From: Candidatus Methanomethylicia archaeon
Lineage (GTDB): Archaea; Thermoproteota; Methanomethylicia; Culexarchaeales; Culexarchaeaceae
Direction: 5' to 3'
Length of the DNA: 64,000 bases
Assembly (NCBI GenBank): GCA_025058215.1
Contig: JANXEO010000001.1
Span: 1-64,000 of the forward strand
The notes below the pieces were generated by a model. It saw only the letters and a program-made list of their open reading frames with translations, made no database searches and was not told where the DNA came from. Below, piece by piece: positions 18,476 through 27,851 of the stretch (positions are counted from its first letter, which is position 1; every line of letters begins with the position of its first letter). The position numbers were made by a program, and so were the translations under genes.

Positions 18476-19236
18476 AACCAACTTAAATCTCTAAATTTCC
18501 TAGCTACATTAACTGGATCTTTTGATTCAATTATAGATCTACCTACAATAAAATATTTTGATCCAGCTTGAATACAAGCATTTATATCACCACCTTGAAA
18601 TCCAATTCCAGGAGTATATATTGGAATGGAATCACCAATAACATTTCTAACCTCCCTTATAATATTTGGATATGTTCCTCCAACAATAACCCCTTCAGCC
18701 CCCCATTTCAAAGCTTTTTCAGCAAAAATTAAGTAAATTGGTTTTAATACATTACCATCATAAATCTTTAATTCATAACTTTCAGGAGAAGCTTTATGAC
18801 TCATATAAACTAGAAGTATTACACCTCTACCACCATATTCTTTAGCAACATTGAATACAGGTTCCATACCTTCACTCCAACCAACAAATGGATTAACTAT
18901 TAAAGCATCAAATCCAGCTTCAAAATAGTGTTTAGTAGCCCATAAATTCGTATGTCCAACGTCACTCAATTTACAATCCATAATTACAGGTAAACCATTA
19001 TCATGAGCTAAATCAATAATGTCACTAACACCACCATAAAGACCTAGGGGAAGTAGTAATTGCATATTAATTTTTACGGCACATATATATTCTGAAATTG
19101 ATGAAAGGATTTTCATAGCATTATACTTTAAATCTTTAAATTCAGAACTTTTAGGGATACTAGATATATCTAAAGCTAAAACTATCCTACTACGATTCCT
19201 ATTAGAAGCTGATGAAATAAAGGTTTTATAATCCAA
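18472..19236 (-). CDS. pyrF: Orotidine 5'-phosphate decarboxylase
   Basis: 254 residues, TIM barrel. It shows the start strand RIVLALDIS, the substrate lysine region CAVKIN, and the catalytic DxKxxD motif as DCKLSDVGHTN. The phosphate-binding end is IYTPGIGFQGGD followed by FIVGRSII. It decarboxylates OMP to UMP, the last step of de novo pyrimidine synthesis. Start is TTG at 19236 after ggggattt. It is longer than the shortest archaeal forms (about 210-230 residues), because of an insertion around 150-170. No other pyrimidine gene is adjacent. Confidence 0.92.
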   Translation of the reverse strand: MDYKTFISSASNRNRSRIVLALDISSIPKSSEFKDLKYNAMKILSSISEYICAVKINMQLLLPLGLYGGVSDIIDLAHDNGLPVIMDCKLSDVGHTNLWATKHYFEAGFDALIVNPFVGWSEGMEPVFNVAKEYGGRGVILLVYMSHKASPESYELKIYDGNVLKPIYLIFAEKALKWGAEGVIVGGTYPNIIREVRNVIGDSIPIYTPGIGFQGGDINACIQAGSKYFIVGRSIIESKDPVNVARKFRDLSWF

Positions 19237-19368
19237 TTAAATCCCCATAAATGGATTAAATGTAGAGTAATATATAGATAATCCTTATCGTTAAAATTAG
19301 TAATTTAACTTTAAATTTAAATGAAGAAATATTTACAAGCCTATTATACATATATATTATGAGTAGAA

Positions 19369-19587
19369 ATGAGTTTAAATGAAGAAAAGAAAAAGAAAGA
19401 ATTAGATAAACTAGTTAGAGATAGATTATTATTTCATAGATTGATTGGAGAAACCTTAGATACACCATTACAAGAAATGTATTTGCGTGGTGAAGTAGTT
19501 AGATTGTTAATGAAAATTATAGAGGATCTAAATAGAATGGAGAAGAAAATAGATGAAATATTACTAATCCTCAAATCACGTAGTTAA
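19369..19587 (+). CDS. Small unknown helical protein
   Basis: 72 residues, all predicted helix and highly charged (MSLNEEKKKKELDKLVRD at the N-terminus, MEKKIDEILLILKSRS at the end); no cysteine, no membrane helix. Start is the ATG at 19369; the preceding region carries AT-rich promoter-like sequence. It precedes trmI by 43 bp in the same direction. I recognise no family. Confidence 0.55.
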   Translation: MSLNEEKKKKELDKLVRDRLLFHRLIGETLDTPLQEMYLRGEVVRLLMKIIEDLNRMEKKIDEILLILKSRS

Positions 19588-19630
19588 AAATAAATATAAT
19601 AGGTTGTGTTAATACATCGATTATAGGGGA

Positions 19631-20428
19631 TTGACTATTGGGAAATTTATAGAAGAAAATGAAAATGTAATATTGTATTTAAATCAAAATGTAAATTTCA
19701 TGATTAATTTAAAGAGGGGACAAGTCTTCCATAGTCATAAAGGATATGTAAATTTAAATGATATTATTGGGAAGAGATATGGATCTAAAGTAAAAAGTAA
19801 TACTGGAAGTGAATTTTACATTGTAAAACCATTAATTAAAGATTACATTATGAAAAGTCATAGGAAGACTCAAATAATATATCCAAAAGATATAGCAGTA
19901 ATAATACATTACTCTGGGATAAGTTCAGGTTCAAGAGTTATAGAAGCGGGAACAGGTTCAGGGGCTTTAACTATGGCTCTTGCATATTACGTTAAACCAA
20001 ATGGGAGAGTGTATAGCTATGAAAATAGGGAAGAACATCTAAATCTAGCTAAGAAGAATCTTGAAAAAGCTGGATTATTAGATTATGTTGAATTAAAACT
20101 TAAAGACGTTAATGAGGGATTTGATGAAAGAGATGTAGATGCAGTTATACTTGATTTACCATCACCATGGAAAATCGTAGATAAAGCATATGATGCATTA
20201 GCTGATTGGGGTGTATTAATTAGTTATAGTCCAACAATAGAACAAGTTATAAAAACTGTTGAAACATTAGAAAAATATAATTTTGTGGGTATAGAATGTT
20301 TAGAGAATATGCAAAGAAGATGGAAAATTAAAACAAATGAAACTAGACCGGAAACTTTAATGATTGGACATACAGGATATATATTATGTGCTAGAAAAAC
20401 TCTAGGTGATAATCTTGAAGTTAAGTAA
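19631..20428 (+). CDS. trmI: tRNA (adenine-57/58-N1)-methyltransferase TrmI
   Basis: 265 residues. The N-terminal beta domain is followed by a Rossmann methyltransferase: the TrmI-specific KTQIIYPKDIAVIIHYSGI, SAM motif I VIEAGTGSGALTMALAYYV, then VYSYENREEH, and motif IV as DAVILDLPSPW. Archaeal TrmI methylates A57 and A58 of the tRNA T-loop, a stabilising change in thermophiles. The start is uncertain: TTG at 19631 is the only standard in-frame start, though aggg lies immediately in front of it. It overlaps the start of the metalloprotease gene. Confidence 0.9.
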   Translation: MTIGKFIEENENVILYLNQNVNFMINLKRGQVFHSHKGYVNLNDIIGKRYGSKVKSNTGSEFYIVKPLIKDYIMKSHRKTQIIYPKDIAVIIHYSGISSGSRVIEAGTGSGALTMALAYYVKPNGRVYSYENREEHLNLAKKNLEKAGLLDYVELKLKDVNEGFDERDVDAVILDLPSPWKIVDKAYDALADWGVLISYSPTIEQVIKTVETLEKYNFVGIECLENMQRRWKIKTNETRPETLMIGHTGYILCARKTLGDNLEVK

Positions 20429-21992
20429 ATTAAGTTTAATATTACTATTACTAATTATAACATTAAACATTACTACAGTATTAATAAATACCTATGCAAA
20501 GTTTACATCACAATATAGTGGGTTATATGAGTATGCATGTTATGTTGATGATGATGGAGTAAGTAATATAGTAATAATATATCAAAACTATGTGGGAAGT
20601 GGAAGTTCATGGCTTTTAGTTCCAAGAAACTTTACGAAATACACTGTAAGTATACTTGATGGAATTATCGTTAATAGTGAAGTTAAAAGAGCATATACAG
20701 CAACAGGTGAAGTATTTACATTTTACGATAACTTTACATTTACATATATTGGAAATCCAAAATTTAAGTTACAAATAAATTATGTAATGGACAATGGAGC
20801 TTTAATAGTTGAACCAAGAGGATTCTTTTATTCACCACAAATATACTTTAATCCAAAAGATAAGGGGGTTGTATACGTATATCTACCTGGAGATACTAAG
20901 GTAAATAATGTTCAACCTCAACCTACAAACATTGAAATTGAAGGTGGTAGAAATAAAGTGACAGTACAATTACAATCTAATAATGCTAGAGTAGCTGTAG
21001 AGTACATTGTAACAAAGTTTGGAAAATTTGAAACATATAGTAGTGGAATATTCCATGTTATAACACCAACAAGATATCTTACGATAGCTAAAAACCTTAT
21101 TGAAACTTACAATACGTTCTATCGAAATTTAACTAAAATATTCAATGTAAATCTTACAGAGGTAAAGATACAATTTTTTGCACCTAGAATTGCTGATCTT
21201 GGAATTGGTGGGTATATACCATTTAATGGAACACATTTGGGAAATATATATTTAAACCTACTTTATATAAGGACGGTGCAAGGATTCTGGGAGCAAATAG
21301 CATTACATGAATTAATACATCACTTCGTATGGGCTGCTGGAATATCGCCAAATTTACTATGGGTTCATGAAGGACTAGCAGAATATTTAAGTATAAAATT
21401 AACTATTGAAACCGGTTGGGAAGGAGCATTATCAAGGAAGAAGACATTGGAAAGTACAGCTTTAAAGTTAGGTGGAAAATATGGATTTGTACAATGGTGG
21501 AATCCTGTTCAAACACCGCAAAATATAGCAGATTATTACGCTGCATCATATATGATTATTAAAGAGGTAGTTGAAGGTTATGGAGGATTAACTCTCTTAC
21601 AAAAATTATTCAATCGTATTAAGGGGTCAACAATCAGTGATACAAATACATTTATAGAATATCTAAATATAGCTGCTGGAAAGGATTTAACAATGAAATT
21701 CATGGGGTGGGGATTCAAAATTTCAGAAGGAATACAAGTATATCAATATATTGTTGAAGCAAAGTATTTACTTATGAATAAAAGATTAGCTCAACCAATA
21801 GCATTTATAGCTAATACACTATTAGATTTAGCTCAAAATCTACTTATATCTGGAAACATTATTTTAGCATTAATAATTGGATGGATTGGAGTATTTATGG
21901 CATATACAGCGATAACTTTAACTGTTATTCTGTGGGGAGGATTATTGGTAATTATTTTCAGGAGGTTAAAATACTATGAAAGGTTACCATAG
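20415..21992 (+). CDS. Membrane-anchored zinc metalloprotease (gluzincin type)
   Basis: About 525 residues: an N-terminal signal/anchor helix (KLSLILLLLIITLNITTVLI), a large extracytoplasmic beta domain of about 230 residues, and the zinc motif HELIHH (HExxH, near residue 298). About 25 residues later comes HEGLAEYLS, whose glutamate is the likely third zinc ligand. A C-terminal membrane helix follows (LALIIGWIGVFMAYTAITLTVILW, near 490-515). The layout matches M1/M61-like cell-surface peptidases, but subfamily is unclear. Start chosen at TTG 20415 after aggtgat; GTG at 20406 is inside that core. It overlaps trmI upstream and cofE downstream, indicating one operon. Confidence 0.78.
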   Translation: MKLSKLSLILLLLIITLNITTVLINTYAKFTSQYSGLYEYACYVDDDGVSNIVIIYQNYVGSGSSWLLVPRNFTKYTVSILDGIIVNSEVKRAYTATGEVFTFYDNFTFTYIGNPKFKLQINYVMDNGALIVEPRGFFYSPQIYFNPKDKGVVYVYLPGDTKVNNVQPQPTNIEIEGGRNKVTVQLQSNNARVAVEYIVTKFGKFETYSSGIFHVITPTRYLTIAKNLIETYNTFYRNLTKIFNVNLTEVKIQFFAPRIADLGIGGYIPFNGTHLGNIYLNLLYIRTVQGFWEQIALHELIHHFVWAAGISPNLLWVHEGLAEYLSIKLTIETGWEGALSRKKTLESTALKLGGKYGFVQWWNPVQTPQNIADYYAASYMIIKEVVEGYGGLTLLQKLFNRIKGSTISDTNTFIEYLNIAAGKDLTMKFMGWGFKISEGIQVYQYIVEAKYLLMNKRLAQPIAFIANTLLDLAQNLLISGNIILALIIGWIGVFMAYTAITLTVILWGGLLVIIFRRLKYYERLP

Positions 21993-22749
21993 TGATATTG
22001 TAATAGAGATAATTGGTTTAAAGGGCATTCCAGACATAAAAGCTGGAGATGACATTGGGAAAATAATATGTGAAAAAGCTGATGAACAAATAGGGGGATT
22101 AAGAAATGGAGATATAGTGGTTGTAGCAAGTAAAATTGTTGCTAAATCTGAAGGTAGAATAGTTAAGTTGAGTGATGTACAACCATCACCATTTGCAATT
22201 AGAGTTGCAGAGTTAACTGGTAAAAGCCCTGAGCTTGTGGAATTAATATTGAGGGAAAGTAATAAGATAGTTAGGATGAGGGATGGACATCTAATAGTTG
22301 AAACAAAACATGGATTTATATGTGCTAATGCTGGAATAGATAGATCAAATGTTGCTGGTGGAGAAGATGTTGTTGCACTTCTACCAGAGGATCCTGATCA
22401 ATCAGCTAAGAGAATAAGAATGAAGATAGCGGAACTTAAGGGTATAGATGTTGCAGTAATAATTTCAGATACATTTGGAAGAGCTTGGAGGAGAGGACAT
22501 GTGAATTTTGCTGTAGGTATATCTGGAATAAAGATTATAAAGGATTATAGAGGTATGAAAGACATGTATGGATACATACTTAGTGTAACACAGATGGCTG
22601 TAGTAGACGAATTAGCAGCGGCAGCGGAATTAGCTATGGGTAAAAGTAGTGGAGTACCAATTGTTATAATAAGAGGTTATGAGTATCCTAGAGGAGAAGA
22701 TTCAATAAAGGAGATCTTTTATCCAGAAGAAAAAGATCTATTTAGATAA
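21976..22749 (+). CDS. cofE: Coenzyme F420:L-glutamate ligase
   Basis: 257 residues, ATG at 21976 after a perfect ggaggt. Family segments: GDIVVVASKIVAKSEGR, IVETKHGFICANAGIDRSN, LLPEDPDQSAKRIR, VIISDTFGRAWRRGHVNFAVG, and the C-terminal DELAAAAELAMGKSSGVP. CofE adds glutamates to F420-0, using GTP. It shows that the organism makes F420, consistent with a methanogen-related or other F420-using archaeon. It overlaps the metalloprotease gene by 17 bases. Because some relatives act on folate-like substrates, the F420 assignment rests on sequence family. Confidence 0.92.
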   Translation: MKGYHSDIVIEIIGLKGIPDIKAGDDIGKIICEKADEQIGGLRNGDIVVVASKIVAKSEGRIVKLSDVQPSPFAIRVAELTGKSPELVELILRESNKIVRMRDGHLIVETKHGFICANAGIDRSNVAGGEDVVALLPEDPDQSAKRIRMKIAELKGIDVAVIISDTFGRAWRRGHVNFAVGISGIKIIKDYRGMKDMYGYILSVTQMAVVDELAAAAELAMGKSSGVPIVIIRGYEYPRGEDSIKEIFYPEEKDLFR

Positions 22750-22765
22750 ATTTTTAATTGTATTA

Positions 22766-23760
22766 TTATTTATAGATCCATACTTCATTTATTAGAGTAT
22801 ACCCTGGATTTTTAGGTTAAATGTGTTTGTCAGATTCTTCAAATTAAAACAACTTTAACATAAAAATCCTTCTGATTACTTCAACTATTTCTGGAGGACC
22901 TATTCTGATAAAACGAACTAAACCATTAAATTTTTCAGATACACCTAAATATTACATTGGGCGCATTTATTGAGTAAACTATTGCTTCACCACTAAATTT
23001 CAATCATTATTCATGTGAAAATAATGTTCTAATAATATCGTCAGACAAAATACTTCCACATTCATCAACTCTAAAATCAAAATAAGCTAAACTCTTTAAA
23101 AGAATATTTGAAATTTTAAACTAGAAAAATCAACATTTGCACTTCTACCCAGGGAAAAATATCTAGATGATTATTATGCTTAGATAGAAATATAGTGTAT
23201 AAGGGTTATTTCCCACATCCTCCCACAACATTGAGATCAATGCTTTGAAGGTTATGAGAAATTGAGATTTTAAGAATAAATTCACATATAATTAACAAAT
23301 ATCATCAAGAACATATATAGACCAAAATTTACTTGAAATTTTAAATTAGAATATACACTATCTCCAATAATTCTAGATTCATAGTGATAATTCACCAATA
23401 TAACTTAAAGAACATTAAAACACAGTACCTTGGAAGCATATGGCTAGTTAATATCATTATTGTACCATCAAGTTTTACAAGTTTTAAATGTTTAACTACA
23501 TGTAGAAAAACTGATATTGATACAAGATCAACATAAATAATATTTAATTCAGGGTAAATAACATTTTTTTAACTAAAAAATTTAACTAAGTTATAGAAAG
23601 TTTAATTGAAAGTTCAAGGGTTAAAGAAGAATCAATTTCACCTTTAACATCAGAAGTTCCCAAAAAACTTTAATTTAGAAATACGATATGAAATTATCTG
23701 AAATATTCAAATAAACTGCACTACAGGAATTATCATTAATACAAAAAGAAAAATAAGAGT
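22766..23760 (-). pseudogene. Decayed reverse-strand gene of unknown identity
   Basis: The 1.2 kb between cofE and speD has no intact ORF of useful size. Read on the reverse strand, protein-like stretches line up in order but in changing frames. They are VIYPELNIIYVDLVSISVFL... (23562 down to about 23395, 56 codons), IGDSVYSNLKFQVNFGLYMF (near 23370-23290), SLAYFDFRVDECGSILSDD (near 23090-23030), NGLVRFIRIGPPEIVEVIRR (near 22925-22865) and NPGYTLINEVWIYK before TAA at 22766-22768. They look like one protein of about 300 residues broken by several frameshifts and stops. I do not recognise the family. The 200 bp before speD (23760-23957) is A/purine-rich with no gene; it should hold the speD promoter. 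Confidence 0.6.
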
Positions 23761-23957
23761 TTAAATTGAAATTAAAAGGAAATTTTGTGTTTTTGCTGAG
23801 AAAAAAGAAAAAGAAAAAGGTTAAAAACATTTAGAATTGGAAATTAAGATTTAAAATCAATTTATCAAAAAAATTGATTTAAAAATAAAATTTAAAGCTT
23901 AAATTTTAGAGAATATAAAAAAATAAAGCAAGAAAAAGTTTAAATTTTAGTTTATAT

Positions 23958-24332
23958 ATGTTGAAGGGGGAAATGCAGGCAGGTGAGATTAAAGCTATTG
24001 GGAAACACATATATGGAAATCTATATGGATGTGAGAGAAATAAGCTAGAGGATATTGTGTTTTTAAAGAATTTGGTGATTAAAGCTATTGAAATTGCTAA
24101 AGCAAAGTTAGTGAGTGTTGAAACATATAGTTTTGAGGGTTATTGTGCAGCAATAGGAGTAATTTTAGAATCACATGTGTCTATACATGCATGGCCTTCA
24201 CTTGAATATGCTACTGTTGATGTATTTACATGTGGTAACACAAATCCTGAAGCTGCATTTAATTTCATAATAGAAATGTTAAAACCTAAGAAATACGTAA
24301 AAAATTATGTTGATAGATCTAATGAATTATAG
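23958..24332 (+). CDS. speD: S-adenosylmethionine decarboxylase proenzyme (pyruvoyl)
   Basis: 124 residues, the short bacterial/archaeal class. Motifs: GKHIYGNLYGC near the N-terminus, and the self-cleavage site ESHVSIHAWPS (the serine of ESH becomes the pyruvoyl group). The YATVDVFTCG cysteine segment is the processing/proton-donor region. The product, decarboxylated AdoMet, feeds polyamine synthesis; some archaeal relatives act instead on arginine to make agmatine, which motif reading cannot exclude. Start at ATG 23958; the ATG five codons later is also possible. Confidence 0.88.
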   Translation: MLKGEMQAGEIKAIGKHIYGNLYGCERNKLEDIVFLKNLVIKAIEIAKAKLVSVETYSFEGYCAAIGVILESHVSIHAWPSLEYATVDVFTCGNTNPEAAFNFIIEMLKPKKYVKNYVDRSNEL

Positions 24333-24344
24333 AGGCGTATAAAC

Positions 24345-24845
24345 TTGTCTGAAATAGAGTGTATATATTGTGGTAAATCATCTAAGACTAGTATTTGTTA
24401 TAAATGTCTATCAGAAAGGGATATTAATAGACTTAAAAATGAAATCTTGTTTAGAGTTGAGGGAAGAGTTTCATTAAATGAATTTAGAAAGTTTATTTTA
24501 ACATCAATAGCTAGACATAATTTATCATTGATAGAACAATATTTTAATCAGAAAAATTTATTTCCAGAGATTTCTGGAAGGATATGGTTGAATGCTAATA
24601 GGAAAGAGGTTATTGGTAGTTTTGAGATATATAGTGGGGAAACTGTAGATATAGTTAGAGCATATGAAGTTTATCAAATAACGTATAAGAGTAAAAGTAA
24701 ACATACAATATTAAAGTGGAAAACTATATGGAAAACTGAAGGGACTATGAGTGGTATAGCAACTGTACATTCATTAAGAAATTTGCATGAAGCAGGTGTA
24801 GGGATAGATAAAATTAAAATTGAAAGTATAAAATTGAATTTATGA
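24345..24845 (+). CDS. Zinc-ribbon protein of unknown function
   Basis: 166 residues, start TTG at 24345, 12 bp after speD, so probably co-transcribed. The N-terminus is a short zinc ribbon (CIYCGKSSKTSICYKC), followed by a helical linker and an alpha/beta C-terminal region (GRIWLNANRKEVIGSFEIYSG) ending in a strand. Its last six bases overlap the convergent antiporter-like gene. I do not recognise the family. Confidence 0.65.
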   Translation: MSEIECIYCGKSSKTSICYKCLSERDINRLKNEILFRVEGRVSLNEFRKFILTSIARHNLSLIEQYFNQKNLFPEISGRIWLNANRKEVIGSFEIYSGETVDIVRAYEVYQITYKSKSKHTILKWKTIWKTEGTMSGIATVHSLRNLHEAGVGIDKIKIESIKLNL

Positions 24846-26327
24846 TAAGAAGGATGTTAATAAATCCATTAATATTCTTGGATATACGCCTAGTAGAACT
24901 GTGAAGAAAGCTAGAATTATCATTGGAGCTAAAACTTCTATTGATGGTTCATGAACATCTTCTAATTCTTCACGTAGAGGACCGAAAAAGACCCTTCTCA
25001 TAGTCCAAAGGGCATAACCAGCTGTTAATACACTACCCATTAATCCAAGTGCAACAACTATGAGTCTAAGGGTATTATGAGAAACAATAGCTCCATAAAA
25101 TGCTCCAGTAAATATAAGCCATTCACTTTGAAATCCATTTAATGGTGGAGTACCTGCAATACCTAGAAAACCTATTAATGCCATAGTAGCAGTTAATGGC
25201 ATTTTCTTAGATAAACCACCAAGTTTCGAAATACTTCTTATACCATGAGTTTCAAGTATTAATGCACCTGCAACAATGAAGAGTATGGCTTTACATGTTC
25301 CATGACTAAAATAATGAAACATAGCTCCAGAAATCCCCCTTGGATCAGCACTTGCTAACCCCATTAATATATATCCCATTTGTGAAGCACTTGAATAAGC
25401 TAATAGCCTCTTAATATCATCTTGAGCTAAAGCCATAGCACCACAATAAACCATACTTATTAAAGCTAAAGTACTTAAGAAAAGACTGAATGAATCCCAT
25501 ATCTCAGGGAAAATTGAGTAAACTATTCTAACAGTGGCATATCCACCTAAACCAATCATAGCTGGAGATAAAAGTGCACTTATAGGTGTTGGAGCTTCAG
25601 CATGTGCATCTGGAAGCCATGTGTGTAATGGAACTATAGCCATTTTAACTGCAAAACCGAAAAACATAGCTATAATAATCCATTTAGCTATATCTCCAAT
25701 ATATATAAATCTACTCAATGAAATTATTGATGGAAGTTCAAATGTTCTAAATATTGAATATAAAGTTAATATGCCAGCCAGCAAAGCTAATGCACCAACA
25801 TGGGTATATATAAAGTATTTTAATGCTATCTTTTCCCTTTCACCATAACCCCAAATATTTATCAAAGCCCATGATGGAAGTAACATGAGTTCCCAAAAGA
25901 AGTAGAATTGAATTAAATTGGTGGATATAGCTGTTCCAATCATACCTAATGCATAAAGCAAATACAACGCATAGTAAGCTGCATGTTGAGTCTTATGTTC
26001 ACCAATATGATGCTCCATGTACGGTACAGAGAATATAGAAACTACAGTACAAAGTAGAGTTATAGTGAATATTACAGGTAGACTTAAACCATCAATTAGA
26101 AATCCAAAGTTTAAACCAACAGTTGGAGCTAATGGAAAAACAATGTATATTGGACCTTTAAAAGTGATTATTGGAAGGAGTATTAATGAAACTATGAATG
26201 TATATAGTAAGGGGATGAATGTAACCCAACCACATTTACTACCAATACGTCTACCTGCAATATATACTATTGGTAGAGAGAATAAAGGAGTTAAAATCAA
26301 AGAAAGAACTATACCTTCAAATAGCAT
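24840..26327 (-). CDS. Antiporter-like membrane subunit, NuoM type (hydrogenase/complex I-like)
   Basis: About 495 residues and 14 predicted membrane helices. Complex I antiporter-like features are QFYFFWELMLLPSWALI with the key helix-5 glutamate, the lysine-bearing AVKMAIVPLHTWLPDAHAEAP, and ALAQDDIKRLLAYSSASQMGYILMG. Start at ATG 26327, seven bases after gaggtg; the frame open to 26342 includes MRCC, which is unlikely. In this cluster it belongs with the hydrogenase D/B subunits 15 kb away, as one of three ion-pumping subunits. It is last of three same-strand genes (L-type, FAU-1, this one). Confidence 0.9.
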   Translation of the reverse strand: MLFEGIVLSLILTPLFSLPIVYIAGRRIGSKCGWVTFIPLLYTFIVSLILLPIITFKGPIYIVFPLAPTVGLNFGFLIDGLSLPVIFTITLLCTVVSIFSVPYMEHHIGEHKTQHAAYYALYLLYALGMIGTAISTNLIQFYFFWELMLLPSWALINIWGYGEREKIALKYFIYTHVGALALLAGILTLYSIFRTFELPSIISLSRFIYIGDIAKWIIIAMFFGFAVKMAIVPLHTWLPDAHAEAPTPISALLSPAMIGLGGYATVRIVYSIFPEIWDSFSLFLSTLALISMVYCGAMALAQDDIKRLLAYSSASQMGYILMGLASADPRGISGAMFHYFSHGTCKAILFIVAGALILETHGIRSISKLGGLSKKMPLTATMALIGFLGIAGTPPLNGFQSEWLIFTGAFYGAIVSHNTLRLIVVALGLMGSVLTAGYALWTMRRVFFGPLREELEDVHEPSIEVLAPMIILAFFTVLLGVYPRILMDLLTSFLS

Positions 26328-26393
26328 GTTACAGCACCTCAAAACTCTAAATTACAACACAAGTCTATTATATAAATCAATATAAAACCTTTA

Positions 26394-27821
26394 TCATTCA
26401 AATAAAGCTTTATCTCCACTTAAAATCTTATTTTTAAGTTCTTCTACGAGTTTGTAAGTATACATATACAAGCATTCAGATATTATCCCAATGTTAAAGG
26501 CTTTACGAAGGGAATTCATATCTAAAATTTTAATTTCACCATTGGGTTTAAAACATATGTCAACTTCTAAATCTACATATCTAATTCTATCACTATAGAT
26601 TTCAATAGGAGTATTTACATTGATATACCCACCTAAAAATGAGCCATCGACAGAATAATATTTTGAAATATAATACCATTTATCAAAGAAGATTTTAGTG
26701 ACAATTTTATCCCCAATATTTTTAGTTATATTTAAACCATCATAAACACCAGGAGATTTAACCCTTCTATAAACAATTAAACAATTACCATCAATTCTAA
26801 CTTGTTCAATATTTCCAAGAGTGAAAATTTTACCATTTAATTTAACATGTTCTAATAACTTTACCTTATCAACTAAACTCTTTCTAAAATTATTTAAGCT
26901 TTCAATTAGAGTTTCTGTTTTTATACCATTGGAAATAAGAGATTCAGCATAATCAACTATTTTAGAAGTATCTATACTCAAAACTTTAAAGTAATGATGT
27001 AAAGGTATTGTTGGAGTTACAAAATTTCTAATTGAATCCATAATCCTTTTAGATGATTGTGGGAATTCAACTATTAATAATGAGTATCCTTCACTAAGTA
27101 AACTCCTTTTTGGCGATATATTAAATAAATTCATGAGTTTATTGTATTCTGCTACTAGATTTGATATTTCATTTAATATTTCTTCATGTGATGCACTTTT
27201 AAATGAAGATCTAAAAATTATGCCAAAACCTTTAGGTAGAATTTTTTCACATTTATCTATAAGTTCACGATCTATATTAACACCCATACTTCTAGCTCTT
27301 CTACTAAGTTTTAAACCACCATCTTTAAATAAAACAGTATATTTACCAGCCAAACCTATACGTGAAGTTAAATTTGGTATATCTAAACTCAATCTACGTT
27401 TATCAACTTGAACTGGAATTTCGTTTCCCACACTTAAATTTTCACCTTCAGATATATGTAAAACACCTTTAAGATATGGTTTAATAGATACATATGCTAT
27501 ATTTCTAAATTTATCCACAGCTTCAATAATACCTTTATAAATTCCACTAACACTATAAGGTGCAATCCTAATTACAGCATCAAATAAATATCTATGTAAA
27601 ATACTTCTAATTTTATTTAAGTATTGTTTTGGTGAAAGTATGTAAACACCATGTTTATCATCCCTATCAAAAATATCCACATCATATGGTACGAAGTCCA
27701 CTTCATCATCAATATCAAATCTATCTTTAATGGCTTCCGATGGTTGAACTATTGTGCAATTTTCATTCATGAAAATTCTAGATAAGGCTGTAGCATATAT
27801 ACCTCTAATTCTAACACGCAA
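26394..27821 (-). CDS. FAU-1/AU-1 RNA-binding protein (RNase E/G-like with DUF402)
   Basis: 475 residues, TTG start at 27821 after ggagtgat. The N-terminal half resembles RNase E/G: an S1-like part (GIYKGIIEAVDKFRNIAYVSI ... GVLHISEGE), then IPVQVDKRRLSLDIPNLT and FRSSFKSASHEEILNEI. The C-terminal third is a DUF402 domain (SPGVYDGLNITKNIGDKIVTK, WYYISKYYSVDG, VDLEVDICFKPNGEIKILD). This matches Pyrococcus FAU-1, an AU-rich RNA binding protein with RNase activity in rRNA processing. It sits between two hydrogenase/complex I-type genes on the same strand, 31 bp after the L-type gene. Confidence 0.9.
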   Translation of the reverse strand: MRVRIRGIYATALSRIFMNENCTIVQPSEAIKDRFDIDDEVDFVPYDVDIFDRDDKHGVYILSPKQYLNKIRSILHRYLFDAVIRIAPYSVSGIYKGIIEAVDKFRNIAYVSIKPYLKGVLHISEGENLSVGNEIPVQVDKRRLSLDIPNLTSRIGLAGKYTVLFKDGGLKLSRRARSMGVNIDRELIDKCEKILPKGFGIIFRSSFKSASHEEILNEISNLVAEYNKLMNLFNISPKRSLLSEGYSLLIVEFPQSSKRIMDSIRNFVTPTIPLHHYFKVLSIDTSKIVDYAESLISNGIKTETLIESLNNFRKSLVDKVKLLEHVKLNGKIFTLGNIEQVRIDGNCLIVYRRVKSPGVYDGLNITKNIGDKIVTKIFFDKWYYISKYYSVDGSFLGGYINVNTPIEIYSDRIRYVDLEVDICFKPNGEIKILDMNSLRKAFNIGIISECLYMYTYKLVEELKNKILSGDKALFE

Positions 27822-27851
27822 TTAAATCACTCCAAAAGAAAACTACTAAAA

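Noticed and set aside
23760-23957. Origin of replication from the A-rich stretch
   Set aside because: No repeated ORB-like element or orc1/cdc6 gene is visible.
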